A stretch of 64,000 nt of DNA, from contig CAVQOL010000006.1 in the NCBI GenBank assembly GCA_963714415.1, positions 127,174-191,173 on the forward strand, in the 5' to 3' direction. The stretch comes from JAGXRK01 sp963714415 (GTDB taxonomy: Bacteria > Bacteroidota > Ignavibacteria > Ignavibacteriales > Ignavibacteriaceae). Every line of letters begins with the position of its first letter. Position 1 is the first letter of the stretch. Of this stretch, positions 24,658-36,096 are shown piece after piece. Under the pieces are notes generated by a model. It saw only the letters and a list, made by a program, of their open reading frames with translations. It was not told the origin of the DNA and did not search any database. The position numbers and the translations under genes were made by a program.

Positions 24658-26137
24658 TTATTTCACTAAACGAAGTATAGGAAATTTTTCTTGATTTTTC
24701 AGGTATTCATATTGCTTATACTGGATTAGTCCCAATATTGATTGAGGTTCGAAGGCAATAGTAATTAAATTTCCCTTTAGCTGATTTGTCGGAACAATAA
24801 TATATTTCTTTCCGCAATCATCTAATCTTCTATTAAGCATATCAACTTTAACATCAATTATTTTCTCACCTTCAAATTCGATTGAGTCTACAGTTGTTAT
24901 AATATACTCCTGAACGCTAATTGCCTTGGGAATTTCTTGATGATAACTAATGTCGTGTTTATTAAGAAAATCAACAAGTATTGTGTCATCTGCAGGAATT
25001 AAATAAGCATCTGGCTTGGGAACTTGTAACAGATTCTTAACAAGCGGATGATAATTAGTCACATTAATAACTGTATCCGCGTCAGTTATAACATTAGTAA
25101 CCGGTAAACTAAATACAGAACCATCCGAAAAGTGATCCATTTTTATGACTATAGGATATCCGGTCCATTCAGTGTTTTTTCTTTCATCTTTTACAAGGGA
25201 TCTTATTTCATTCGTATTTTCATAGGCAAACTTAAGAAGGCCCATCATTGCTGCTGATTGACTAAGAACACGATGCTTAATATTATCAATCGAATCTCTT
25301 CCGTTCTTGCCTTCTAATATGAAAGAAAGACTGTTAAGAATTCCCAGGCTTTGCCTTCCATCATTTACATCAACTGTGCTGTGTCGTAACCTTTCAATAT
25401 TTGGCGGTCCGCCTACGACATATTCACAAAACGAGAAACCTTTTGAGTTTAAATAATCCTCAACAAATGGAAGTGCTTTTTCCTTGGAATATTTTCTAAT
25501 CTTTTCAGAAACGTTAAGATTAGAAGTTAATCCAAGCTGCTCATCAGCCCGTTTGAAAAAGCCAAACTCTTCCCAGCTTTTTGAATAAGGATTATACTCG
25601 TGTACATCAAGTGTAAATTCAAAAAGAGTATTTATTAAAAAGTTTATGAAGTGCAATCGTTTCAGGTTCAGAAAGAATTAAATGGTTTCGGTTAAGATCA
25701 GCTCCGTTAGCGTTTCTCCTTCGATCAACTTCTGAACCGTCAGGATTGACTTGCGGTATGAGCACGAAATCAATTCTGTCAAACAAATATTTGTTTTCAT
25801 CTCTGAGCAACTCTCTCGCAAGCAGTAATGCACCTTCTTTTCCGGATTGTTCATTCCCATGCTGCTGTGCAAAAAAAAGCACTCTTAATTTGGTTTCATC
25901 AATTCCAAATTCTGATTCAGAAAACTTCAATGCATATAAATTTCTACCTTCAACAGATTGACCAATCACTTCTACATTTAACAGATCAGATAGGTCATTA
26001 AGCTGATAAATAAATTCTGTCAACTCATCGTAGAATGTAAGTTTTAGAAACTCTGAGTTTTCCAACGGAGTTTTAATATTCTGTGAGAATAAATTTGAGA
26101 ACAAAAATAGAACAGCAAGTAAGATTTTTTTTATCAT
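24658..26137 (-). CDS. Exported M14 zinc carboxypeptidase-like protein (frameshifted near 25625)
   Basis: Signal peptide (MIKKILLAVLFLFSNLFSQ) followed by an M14 fold: GRNLYALK, the zinc pair HGNEQSG, the arginine-binding PQVNPDGSEVDRRRNANG and DLNRNH, then the third zinc ligand in TLDVHEY. The N- and C-terminal parts are in different frames; removing one T near 25625 joins KLFNKY to FEFTLDVHEY and gives about 492 residues. The C-terminal half (residues from about 330) looks like a beta-rich domain. The start overlaps the stop of the S12 hydrolase by 4 nt, so the two are translationally coupled. Likely periplasmic peptide trimming. Confidence 0.78.
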
Positions 26138-27658
26138 TTTAAAAGCATCATTGATTTTGTCTCAGAATAATTTTCAGTTAATAAACGATAGAAATATACG
26201 CCACTTGACAAAGAAGTTGCGTCGAATAAAATTTCATAATTGCCCGGTTGCTTTAATTCATTGACAAGTGTTGCAACTTCATTGCCTAGATTATCATAGA
26301 CTATTAATTGTACTGAATTGGGATTTTGTATTTCATAACTAATAACTGTTTTCGGATTAAACGGATTAGGATAATTTTGATATAATTTATATCCCGTTTC
26401 ACGTAATGTCTCTGTCTCAATGCCAACAGCTATACTATCTAAATACTCTAGTGAAGCCTGATAAATTTTTTCTTCAATATCATACCAGCCGCTGTAAACA
26501 CCGCTTCCCCACAAACCGCCATTAGTAATAAATATGATTCCATAATCTTCTATCTTCGAGAAATATAGATCGCTTATCAGTCCATACGCCTCACCTGGAT
26601 GACCGTAAAGAGTTTCTCCAGGAAGAAGATCGGTTGTTCTGTGTGAACCGAGTCCATAAGTATTAAATATTCTAATCGCCTCCGTTCGATCCGTTATATA
26701 TCCACGTTGGTGTAAGGATCAATGCAACAGTTGTATCTTCTAAGATTCTAATAGAATTGTAAATCTCCTCCGTTCATCATCATATTCATAAACTTTGCCA
26801 GATCGTTAGCGCTGGTTCTTAATCCACCCTGTGGTCCAAAGATCACTCCATTAGTTCCGATAATATATGCTGATAAGTCTCTTGGTTCAGGCATTATACC
26901 AAGATAATTATCTGCCTGGGGATCCCACTTTTGTCCTGTTTTTCTATATAGTACTGCGACATTGTTAATGTTTGGTAAATCCTGAATATTAAAACTTGAT
27001 GTCATGCCAAGCGGTTCAAAAATTTCTTCGCGACAAAAGATATCAAATCTTCTATTTGATAATCGCTCTATCAAAGTTCCCGCAATACCAAAATTTATAT
27101 TGGCATATGAAAAGTAGTCTGATGAAGGTGATTTGCTTGAACTGAACATATCTGAAGTAAAATAGGTTCCGCCTGGTGTTAAAAGACTTTCCAGAATTGG
27201 CGGCGGATCATTATTGTAGGTTGCTGAAAGAAACGTAAAATAACCGCTGCCTTCTCTTAAACTTGAAGTATGTGAAACTATTTTCCTGAATGATATTATT
27301 TCATCCGGATAAGAAGGATTGCGAAGAGTAAAACCAAGATAATCACTTACATCATCATCAATTTTAAATAATCCCTGATCATACAATTTCATAAGAGCAG
27401 CAGTAGTAACAAATTTTGAAATTGATGCAATGCGGTAAAGAGTGCTATCATCAATTGAAAGCTTCTGTCAATATCCCTTAAACCATAACCTTGTGAAAAA
27501 GATATTTCATTTCCTTTGATAATAGCAACAGACATTCCTACAACTTCGTGGTCAGTCTTGATTTCCTGAAATACTGCATCAAGTTCTGATGATTGAGAAT
27601 AAATCAATGAGTTTATCCCCAATAGAAATGATAGAATACCTAAACGTATTGAAAGCAT
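26134..27658 (-). CDS. Exported S12-type serine hydrolase with T9SS domain (three frame disruptions)
   Basis: Signal peptide (MLSIRLGILSFLLGINSLIYS) then a beta-lactamase/D-aminopeptidase-like fold. The catalytic SxxK reads ASISK in RIASISKFVTTAALMKLYDQ. FGPQGGLRTSANDLAKFMN and YGHPGEAYGLISD follow. The C-terminus is a T9SS sorting domain (KLYQNYPNPFNPKT, ending ETKSMMLLK). Frame breaks near 27469, 26757 and 26655 split it; the first includes the SxxK stretch. Repaired, the length is about 507 residues. Such enzymes hydrolyse D-amino-acid peptides or esters. It lies in a peptidase run. With three breaks it may be a true pseudogene, but the density of similar breaks in the window argues for sequence errors. 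Confidence 0.7.
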
Positions 27659-27687
27659 ATTATTTTCCCCTTAAATATTGTTGAATA

Positions 27688-28909
27688 TTAATTATCAAAA
27701 AGATGGGAAATTTCCCAAATTAAGTTTTTGTCAATCCAATTATAAAAATCTTTCACTTCAGCTTTGTTTATTCCGGACTTTCTCCAATCGAACAAATATT
27801 CTTTAGCCTTAGAAAGAATTTCTTCTTCAACCTGAATAAGTTTTTGACGAACACCTGTGTTTTCCTTGTTCATTAAAGCAGCAAGATTAAGGTAATTCTC
27901 CTTCGCATCATATTGTGATGGGAAAACCTTGTTCTTTAAATCGAGTGCAAGATTACAAAGCAGAGCATTCCCTGTTTCATCAGCTTGAAGGATTGCAGGC
28001 ATTGAACCGTTATCCAAAAGCCAAATGGGAATAATTACTGAAGTAAGTGGGAAACCAAGTATTGTCCACATTGTTGTTAATGATGGTGATTCATTTTCTA
28101 TTGATTCCTTGAATTACAATAGCCGCTGCAGTTGAATAACGAGGAATATAATCTCTGAAATAAACATAACTTGTATCATCAAGGTTTTCGGGTAGATTTG
28201 AAGTAAGATCTGTGTTTGTAAATGAATGAATAAGACAGCGTGGTACATCATTTATTAAAAGTTCAAAGGAAATTTTTCCGCCTTTAATCTGATTTTTAAA
28301 AAGTCCTTCCGCAGTTGTATATCTTATATATCCATAACCTTTATTTTCCTGTCCGGAGAAAGAATAATTTGTTCTTATAAGATATCCATTGGGAGCAACG
28401 TCAGAATCATTAACATCATATTTTACGTAATTAAAATTAGTTGTTTCAAAGTAAGCCGCCCCACCGTTCGCATCAATAACTCCGAAGTTCGCTTCGACTC
28501 CAAGCGGTTTGGAAAGTTCCTGTAATAATTTTTCAAAGTCTTCTATGGTTGCACATCGCTCCAGTGCAATTTTCATTATCTTACCTTCCTGATCGGCAAG
28601 TTTGGTTGTATCGTTTATCTTAAGATTATAGGAAGCAGAATTCATGATACCGAATCCTACTTCATTAAATCCGCACCAGACTTCCTCATTATTCTTATCC
28701 GGTGAGTTTACAAGCCCTATAAACCTATATTTTCCATCAAAGAAATAAACAAGTCTGTTTTGAAGTTCGCCCGCATCACGGTTCTTTAATAATAATGGTC
28801 TTCCATCAACCGTTGCTTTGCCTGAGACGACTGCGGTTGTACAGGGAAAGATGGAAATATGATTTAACGTTAATAATAAAATTAACGCCCAGCTAAATTT
28901 GATTTTCAT
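27688..28909 (-). CDS. Exported Ntn-type amide hydrolase, C45/AAT-like (frameshifted near 28102)
   Basis: A signal sequence (LILLLTLNHISIFP) ends right before CTTAVVSGKATVDGRP, placing a cysteine where the N-terminal nucleophile of the acyltransferase/amidohydrolase (AAT, C45) family is expected. VGFGIMNSASYN and IDANGGAAYFET follow, family-typical for linear amide hydrolases. A single extra base near 28102 separates the last 130 residues (MWTILGFPLTSVIIPIW and on); repaired length is about 406. Substrates may be N-acyl or peptide amides. Neighbours are peptidases on the same strand. Confidence 0.75.
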
Positions 28910-28921
28910 TACACTAATTTA

Positions 28922-29917
28922 TTAGAAGCTTAATTTTAAAGAAATTCTATGTACACTAGGTAAAATATCGTAAACAGAATAGGCATAATCAAAATAAATT
29001 GCATTACCAGACCATAAAAGATTCACTCCGGCACCAAAAGCAAAAGTTTGATCGTCATAATTAAGCTTGTATCCACCCCGGAGATAAAGACGATCGAAAA
29101 ATGAAAACTCAGTTCCGAAATGTGCGCGCTCTTTATTATCATTCGGGTGAGTAACATCAATAGCACCTTTCATCTTAACAAAATCAAGTTCAAAAACATC
29201 AAAACCAATCCCTACCTGAAAATTTAGAGGCAAAGGATATTCATCTGTAGTCAATCTACTTGGAGTTAACCTGCTTACCGGAAAATCTTCATCTTTTCTG
29301 TAAGTAAAATCAAGATCCGGTCCGTCATATTTCAAATCTCCTCCAAAGTTTGTCATTGACATTGCAATAGTAAGATTTTGAAAATCAAGCTGATATTGAG
29401 TGCCAATATCAAATGCAAAACCTGAAGACGTTTCATTCCATATTCTTTGGTAAACATATTTGACCGTAATACCGACATTGAATCTATCTGTCAAATATCT
29501 CGCATATGAAACACCAAGTGCTAAATCTCCAGCATCGAAAAATCTTCCGGTACCGTTTGGTTCAGTTTCAGTTGTAATTTCCATTTTACCTGTATTGAAA
29601 ATAATCATACTTGCCGCAAATGAACCCGCATCGCCGGCATTATATACAACTGAAGCAGCGTTTAAGTCAAATAAATTAAACAAATCAATGTTAGAGAAAA
29701 ACACCTGGAAATTATTAACTTTAACAATGCCTGCAGGATTCCAAAAAACAGAAGATGCATCATCTGAAAGACCGATTATAGCACCTGCCATCCCCTCTGC
29801 TCTTGCTCCAACTGGTATTTGCAGAAACTGAGCTCCGCTTGTCCCAAGGTTAGGATTTTGTGCAAATGAGAATTGAGTCACAATAAAAATTAATGAAATA
29901 ATTAAATATTTTTTCAT
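28922..29917 (-). CDS. PorV/PorQ-family outer-membrane beta-barrel protein
   Basis: The 331-residue protein starts with a signal peptide (MKKYLIISLIFIVTQFSFAQ) and has the family segment FLQIPVGARAEGMAGAIIGL, then DDASSVFWNPAGI. It ends in an aromatic strand (HRISLKLSF). PorV is the T9SS outer-membrane shuttle, and paralogues often accompany T9SS cargo genes. It follows the 922-residue surface protein and precedes the amide hydrolase, so it may serve export of its neighbours. Many Ignavibacteria carry several paralogues, so the exact member is unclear. Confidence 0.75.
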   Translation of the reverse strand: MKKYLIISLIFIVTQFSFAQNPNLGTSGAQFLQIPVGARAEGMAGAIIGLSDDASSVFWNPAGIVKVNNFQVFFSNIDLFNLFDLNAASVVYNAGDAGSFAASMIIFNTGKMEITTETEPNGTGRFFDAGDLALGVSYARYLTDRFNVGITVKYVYQRIWNETSSGFAFDIGTQYQLDFQNLTIAMSMTNFGGDLKYDGPDLDFTYRKDEDFPVSRLTPSRLTTDEYPLPLNFQVGIGFDVFELDFVKMKGAIDVTHPNDNKERAHFGTEFSFFDRLYLRGGYKLNYDDQTFAFGAGVNLLWSGNAIYFDYAYSVYDILPSVHRISLKLSF

Positions 29918-29935
29918 ATTAAACTCCAGCTTTTA

Positions 29936-32704
29936 CTATTTGATTACCGCAAATCGTTCTATGAATTCGCTATCCTGAGTCTTGACCACATAAATGTAAA
30001 CTCCAGGTGCGATTTCTCTGTTTCCCTCGGCACGAAGGTCCCAGTTAACTGTACCTGTTGTTGAATTGTGATATATTGTTTTGACAAGATCAGCATCAAC
30101 TGTAAAAATATATATAGTGCATTCAGGCGGAAGATTAATAAACTGAATTTGCCGCAATGGCTCCTGTCTTAATTCACCAAATTCGAGTTCATATAACGAA
30201 GAAACGACATAAGGGTTAGGAACAACTCTTATTCTATTCATTTCATTTCGAATTGTTTCTCTACTAATAACTGGTTCGGTTATTGTAAACCTGTATTTGT
30301 CAAGGATATTCGGCACGACAGGAAGCACAGTAGTTATTGAGAATATATTGCCCGTTAAGGGAGGATCGCTTGATGGAAATTCAACGACACCCCTTATGCC
30401 ATTAAATGTAAATGAATCAAGATTTTCGAGAGAATCGACGGTAATATTTAAACTATCACTTTGAATCTGTAAAGAAATAATTCCTTCATTGGCTTCATTG
30501 AAACCTCTGCTTATAACAGAAACAAGATAGAGAGCATTAATAATCTCACTTTCATTATCGACAGAGAAATCAATTTCAAAATCATCGGTTCCGCCTACTC
30601 TTGATACGTTATCAATAATATCCGGTGGAAGCATATGAAGAACTATGCCGTCCTCTGTTGATTGAAGTTTATTAATATCAAATATTCTATTTTTTAAAAC
30701 AGTATCGGCCGCATCTTTAACAGCATTTATAGAAAAATTAATTGATAGTCTATCATCTTTTAAAGGCAAAGAGTCTAATGGGGCTAATGGATTGGGATCA
30801 TAAATTCTGAATTCAATACCAGGAATTACGCTTCCATTGGTTGAATAACGAATCCCCGGATATGCTCTAGGTAAATATGTACTGCTTTCTTTTATTAAGT
30901 CCCCTGTTGTCAGATTTACAATATCAAAAATCCTGTCAGCAGTAAAAATTAAACCATACTTGTGCGGCTGGGTTTTAGATGAATCAATAACTGTGACTTC
31001 GACTTTAGTTTTTAGTTTTCCCTTATCCGTTCGAGTAGTGTAATTAAAGAAAACATCGTAGACGCTATTGGATAATGATTCATCATCAACAGGTTCGGGA
31101 ACAAGCAAGTAATTAGATTTACCAGTACCAATATGTTCGGCAATATTAGAGGAAACAGGTGTTCTTCCAAGTGCCGATGAAACTGGAATTACTGAAACAA
31201 GATTCAATACATCAGGATTTGAACCTTTTGGGCTTTCAAGGCTTTCAAGAAATTCATCTCCTCTGTCATATGCAGTAACTGAATACCAATATTCTATTCC
31301 ATTTACCACTTTATTATCAGTATAACTGTATTGTAATCCCCTGTCTAAACCCAAATCATTAACTTTATCAAAATCATCTAAAAGTTCCCACGTAATACCT
31401 TTGTCCATACTTTTATAAATTCTGTACCCTTCAAAATCAAACTCTCCGGAGAACGTATCAAATGAATATTCAGCTTTATCATTCCAGTAAAGTACAACTT
31501 CCTGGTCGCCCGCAAATGAATAAAGAGTTGGTGTTGTAGGAGGTTTAGCAATTTCAAAATTATAACCAAGAATTTTATATGCTTGATCAAGACTATAAAA
31601 AAGCTCCTCCTCTGTCTCACCTGCAATTATAGCAGTATAGAATTCAAGTTTTTCACCTTTTCTTAAAGTATAAGGACCGGAACTTATATTGGCTACTAAA
31701 TCTAATCCTGTTTCAGGAACTGTGCTCACATCATCATAATTTAATTCAGTATTAGTGCCCAGATGAAAATATAACGGACTAAGCGAGGAATTATAAAGTG
31801 ACTGACTGCTTGACATAATACCATATTGTACTGTGTCTATATCCCTATCATCATAATAGAGATTATAATGCATATCAGTTATTCCCAACTCAACACCATT
31901 TACTTCGGGTGTTCTAATCAGAGCAACTCCCATCATTCCTACTTTTCCGTCTGGCCATTCTGCCGAGTAATCATCAGCGTCATAGAAATACAAAAAGTTC
32001 TTCTCTTTTATGAAATCAATTTTATCATCATCATACTCGGGATCTCCTCCGCTTATATTTCCAATATCAATATCATTATAAAGAGAGAAGTATAGACTGT
32101 CATAATCATTATCACTTTTATTAGAGACAATATATTTGAAAAATATCAAGTCTTTGGCGAATTTTACACCGTAAGTGTAACCAACCTGATCAATCTGAAT
32201 ACCAAGTACTTTTACAGTGTTATTACTATCGTTGTAGACACAATAACTATCCTGATCTGAAAGAATGATTGGATTTCCTTCATCATCTTTGACTGGCCAT
32301 CCATTTACAGGATGCCATGTCAATGGTTTATCGCTGAATGCAATTTGGGAAAGTTCCGGATTTTGATAACCGCCAACCGCCTCCCACTCTTCATTATCTG
32401 TATATCTGCCTTGAATAACATTTCCAGGAATTCCTACAAATGGATTGATTCTGTAGATATAATGCTTACCACTATTAATAGGGAATTCTCCGGAGGGCCC
32501 TTGTGTTATTCTTCTTGGATAGAGTTTCCCGCGGTTCTCAAAAAATAATCCAATATTACTTGCATTATGTGTTCCACCCGCTCTGTCTACGATGGAATAA
32601 ATTTTCTCAAGATCGACTGGATCACCTTCTCCGTCTCTACCTACCTGTGAAAATGTGTTTACATATACCAGAAGAATAAAAATGAATAAAAAATCTCTTC
32701 TCAT
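29936..32704 (-). CDS. Large secreted protein with fibronectin-like region and T9SS-type end
   Basis: This 922-residue protein has a signal peptide (MRRDFLFIFILLVYVNTFSQ). The first 400 residues are rich in Asp and Tyr, with repeated aromatic blocks. A fibronectin-III-like segment is near residue 390 (PTTPTLYSFAGDQEVVLYWN). The C-terminal 85 residues (RIRVVPNPYVV, ending APGVYIYVVKTQDSEF and FAVIK) resemble a T9SS type A sorting domain. Placed between the TonB receptor and PorV-like genes. It could be a surface partner of the receptor. No enzymatic motif was seen. Confidence 0.65.
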   Translation of the reverse strand: MRRDFLFIFILLVYVNTFSQVGRDGEGDPVDLEKIYSIVDRAGGTHNASNIGLFFENRGKLYPRRITQGPSGEFPINSGKHYIYRINPFVGIPGNVIQGRYTDNEEWEAVGGYQNPELSQIAFSDKPLTWHPVNGWPVKDDEGNPIILSDQDSYCVYNDSNNTVKVLGIQIDQVGYTYGVKFAKDLIFFKYIVSNKSDNDYDSLYFSLYNDIDIGNISGGDPEYDDDKIDFIKEKNFLYFYDADDYSAEWPDGKVGMMGVALIRTPEVNGVELGITDMHYNLYYDDRDIDTVQYGIMSSSQSLYNSSLSPLYFHLGTNTELNYDDVSTVPETGLDLVANISSGPYTLRKGEKLEFYTAIIAGETEEELFYSLDQAYKILGYNFEIAKPPTTPTLYSFAGDQEVVLYWNDKAEYSFDTFSGEFDFEGYRIYKSMDKGITWELLDDFDKVNDLGLDRGLQYSYTDNKVVNGIEYWYSVTAYDRGDEFLESLESPKGSNPDVLNLVSVIPVSSALGRTPVSSNIAEHIGTGKSNYLLVPEPVDDESLSNSVYDVFFNYTTRTDKGKLKTKVEVTVIDSSKTQPHKYGLIFTADRIFDIVNLTTGDLIKESSTYLPRAYPGIRYSTNGSVIPGIEFRIYDPNPLAPLDSLPLKDDRLSINFSINAVKDAADTVLKNRIFDINKLQSTEDGIVLHMLPPDIIDNVSRVGGTDDFEIDFSVDNESEIINALYLVSVISRGFNEANEGIISLQIQSDSLNITVDSLENLDSFTFNGIRGVVEFPSSDPPLTGNIFSITTVLPVVPNILDKYRFTITEPVISRETIRNEMNRIRVVPNPYVVSSLYELEFGELRQEPLRQIQFINLPPECTIYIFTVDADLVKTIYHNSTTGTVNWDLRAEGNREIAPGVYIYVVKTQDSEFIERFAVIK

Positions 32705-32727
32705 AATATTCTGCCTTTAACAAATTA

Positions 32728-35191
32728 TTAATTAAATCTCATTGTAAAACCAATACGAATAGATCTTGGCGGACCATAATTTGAAGGGTCCTGCATATAT
32801 TCCGGTGATAAATTTCCTTCAAATGTAAAATCAGGTTCACCCGTATCACGATAGACATATAAAATATTTTTATGGTCGGTAATGTTTAATATTTCGGCAA
32901 ACAGACGCAATCTTAAATTTGAGCCTAACTCAAAATCTTTTCCCACCATAAGATCTATATTATAATTACCCGGTTGTCTTAAAGAATTTCTTACAACAAA
33001 CCCAACATCTCTTCCACCCGGCGTATAAGGTGTTCCTGAACTTGCTCTGGCAATAACACTAATGTCCATATTTTCAAATATGTAAGAACCAAAAATTTCT
33101 GGGCCCTCACTTTCAAGAATCATATAAGTACCACTTGCATTAAAAACGTGCGTTCTGTCAAAGTCTAAATAATAAAGTTGCGTTGATTCCTGCGTGCCGG
33201 GATATTGTTCTGTCTCAGCAGAAGCACTTCCTTTTGCAACAGAGTAAGTGTAAGTTAATCCACCCGAGAAATGCCTGTCTCGTCGAATATCAAGTGAAAT
33301 TTCCAAACCCTTACTATTCGCATAGTCTTCGTTTACATAAAGAGTGTATCCTGTAAACCTGCCGTCAACATAGGGAAAGTAATATCTTGTACCAATCAAA
33401 CCCAGTAATATCTCTATAGTGCGTTGTTATATTTAAAGCAATCTGATCTGTAAACTGATGAGAGATTCCCACTTCATATGAAATTGTTCTTTGCGCATCA
33501 AGATTGGGCTGTCCAAACAAAGGTTCTCTTACCCTTAAATCATATTGCTTATTTTCAAACAAATACTGGAATTCAGGATTTTGGAAAAAATGTCCATAAG
33601 AGAAATGTAATTTTGTTCTGTCCGAAATTGGATGGGCAATACCAATTCTCGGTGAAAGTTGTGAGCGTGGTTTGACTTTTATTATTGAATTGGGATCAAG
33701 AGCATTCTCCCGAAATTCAACATTAGCGTTCATATAATCATAACGTAAACCAATATTAATTATCAGATATGGAAGTTCAATCTTATCCTGTGCATAAGCA
33801 GCAAGTTCAAATGGTTCAGTAGAATAATTATCAATATAGGGATAATCACGTTTGGGATCATATATACTGAATAATCTCAACCAATGTTTTTTATATGCTG
33901 CACCAAACTTAATTTCGTTAAGAGCACCTAATTGCCAGACTGCATCTGCTCTGAAATCTGCAGTTGCTGTTCTGCTATCTGTCAGCTGCAGTGGATTTGC
34001 TTTCTTATAAAATTCAAAGCCGGTTCCAATATCCTCAAAATATTCAAATTGGCTACTGGTAATATATTCCGATGTATCTTTATCTAAACCAGAATAGTAG
34101 CCTTGATTAAAATATGAACCTCGGATATCATAGAAAAAATTGTTTGCAACAGTATGAGTTAATGTAACTGAACTCTGCCAACTATCAGTTCTTCTTTTGA
34201 GATATTGTTCTGGAACGTACCTGTATGAATGACTATAACCTTGTCTCTTTCCTAAACTTCCCCTATTCGAAAGTGAAATTTTTATATAAGGAAGTATTGT
34301 AGTTGTAAGTTTTGTGAATAAAGTTTTTTCGTCATTGTAACCAAATGGAAGATAACTGCCACGTTTATCCAATTCCGCTGAAACAAAATATTTAAAATCC
34401 TGAGTTAACAATGGACCACTTATACTGCCATTAATTCGATTTTCTAAAAGCTGACTGTACTTCTCAACTCCAAATTCACTGGTTCTCGCTTCAAGTTTGG
34501 CAGAAAACTTGTCACTTCCATCCCTAGTAACAATATTAACAACGCCGCTCATCGAATTTCCATATTCTGCATTAAAAGTACCGCTCAATAAACTCATTTC
34601 CTGAATGGCATCGTTATTTATTTGCGTTGCAAGTCCGCCAAGTAACGGATCAATTACATACATACCATCAACCAAAAAGGCTATTTCGTTTGATCTTCCA
34701 CCTCTAATGTGTAAACTGCTTCCGGTAGTAACAACACCTGCCTGAAGAGAAAGAAGCTGCGTAAAGGTTGAAACCGGTAAAGCTTCAATTTCATCCCTGC
34801 TTATAACAGAGATAGAACTTGTAATATCTTTCCTGATCATTGGAGATGGTGCCACCACTACTACTTCATCAACTTCTATTGATTGATAATTTAACTCTGC
34901 AGAAAGCTGTGTAGTTTGATCAACAATGATTATGACATCTGTGAATAAGATACTCTCATAACCAATGTAACTTATTTTTACATTGTATCTTCCCGGTGGG
35001 ATATTAAGTATAACATATTCACCACTAACGTTTGTTGCTGCACCATAGTCTGTTCCTTCAATCAATATATTGGCCCCTATCAGAGGTTCACCTGTTTGCG
35101 CATCTTTTATGGTACCAACAAGCTTTCCCGTAGTTCCTGCGTATATCACAAGATATGGAATAATAATTAGCAAGGAAAATAATTTTTTCAT
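32728..35191 (-). CDS. TonB-dependent receptor with N-terminal carboxypeptidase-regulatory-like domain (frameshifted near 33400)
   Basis: About 820 residues after joining. After the signal peptide come a CarboxypepD_reg-like module (KLVGTIKDAQTGEPLIGANI), the plug (VSVISRDEIEALP, then LQAGVVTTGSSLHIRGGRSN) and a beta-barrel with SARIGIAH-type strands, ending RIGFTMRFN. It lacks the SusC signature pattern in the plug. A single extra T near 33400 (GGGTTTGATTGG on the minus strand) breaks the frame at ITG/LIGTRYYFPY. The start overlaps the RpiR stop by 4 nt. It probably imports a small peptide or related ligand; the ligand is unknown. Confidence 0.85.
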
Positions 35192-36057
35192 CTTTCACTC
35201 CCTGTAAAAATCTGTTTCTGACTTTCCATAATTTCCTCGGTTTCTTTTAGGATTTTTTTAGCCCTGCTTTTCTTTTTAAGAGCACAAGCTGTGGCAATTG
35301 CATTTATCAAAACGGATATCGCTGCAAATGAATTCGTAAAGAGCATATTTTCACTTTTGACAATAAGATTTGCCTTCGTATAAAATGTAACGGGAGAAGC
35401 ATACTTGTTTGTTACGCCAATTACATTTATACTTTTTTCTTTAGCGAACTGAGCAGCTTCGATTGTTTCTTTAGAATATGGAGGAAAAGAAAAGACAATT
35501 AATAAATCTTTTTTATTCATAAATAAAATCTGTTCATGAAAAATCGTGTGAGTATGTTTAAACACAGTAGAATCAATTCCAACCTGTGTTAGCTGATAAG
35601 CAAGTATTTCTGAAAGAAGATAGGAAATACCCAATCCTGCCGTAAATACTCTTTCGGATTCAAGAATTCTTTTTATGATATCATCAAAAGTTTTTCGCTC
35701 TATAAGATTCAGTGTATTATTAATATTTGCAATATCAACGTTAGCAACTTCGGTTAAAAGATCTTGATCTGCTTTGTGTTTTTCAAATAAAGGAAAAATT
35801 ATTTTGTTATTTATCTGGTTCTGAAATGATTCCGCAATCGCATCCCTTAATTTGCTGAATCCTTCAAAGCCAACACTCTGCGCAAATCTTACAACGGATG
35901 CAACACTGGTTCCGGTACTTCTTGCTATTTCCTGAACATTTAAAAATGGAATGCGGTCGAAGTTATCTATAAAATAATCAGCGACTTTTTTTTGATTTCG
36001 GGGAAGTGTGTCATACTTCCCCTTAATTTTTTCTTTTATTTTTTTATATCTGTCCAT
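35188..36057 (-). CDS. MurR/RpiR family transcriptional regulator
   Basis: A 289-residue regulator with an N-terminal helix-turn-helix (NVQEIARSTGTSVASVVRFA) and a C-terminal SIS domain (VFTAGLGISYLLSEILAYQL, DLLIVFSFPPYSKETIEAAQ). It binds phosphosugars or related ligands in known relatives. ATG at 36057 is my start; a GTG at 36072 would begin inside the terminator stem. The ATG follows the terminator's T-tract directly, with no room for a separate promoter, so it is probably made from read-through or an internal promoter. It overlaps the TonB receptor start by 4 nt (ATGA), indicating coupled expression. Confidence 0.88.
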   Translation of the reverse strand: MDRYKKIKEKIKGKYDTLPRNQKKVADYFIDNFDRIPFLNVQEIARSTGTSVASVVRFAQSVGFEGFSKLRDAIAESFQNQINNKIIFPLFEKHKADQDLLTEVANVDIANINNTLNLIERKTFDDIIKRILESERVFTAGLGISYLLSEILAYQLTQVGIDSTVFKHTHTIFHEQILFMNKKDLLIVFSFPPYSKETIEAAQFAKEKSINVIGVTNKYASPVTFYTKANLIVKSENMLFTNSFAAISVLINAIATACALKKKSRAKKILKETEEIMESQKQIFTGSER

Positions 36058-36088
36058 AATAAAAAAGCTCACGTATTTAACGTGAGCT
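36058..36088 (-). terminator. Terminator immediately upstream of the RpiR start
   Basis: AGCTCACGT (36066-36074) pairs with ACGTGAGCT (36080-36088), perfect 9-bp stem with loop ATTTA; on the minus strand it is followed by TTTTTT. It ends the T9SS gene 36097-37212 and abuts the RpiR ATG. Confidence 0.85.
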
Positions 36089-36096
36089 GGAAAAAA

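Noticed and set aside
29460..29831. Plus-strand open frame of 123 codons
   Set aside because: It is antisense to the PorV-like gene, which has clear signal peptide and family motifs.
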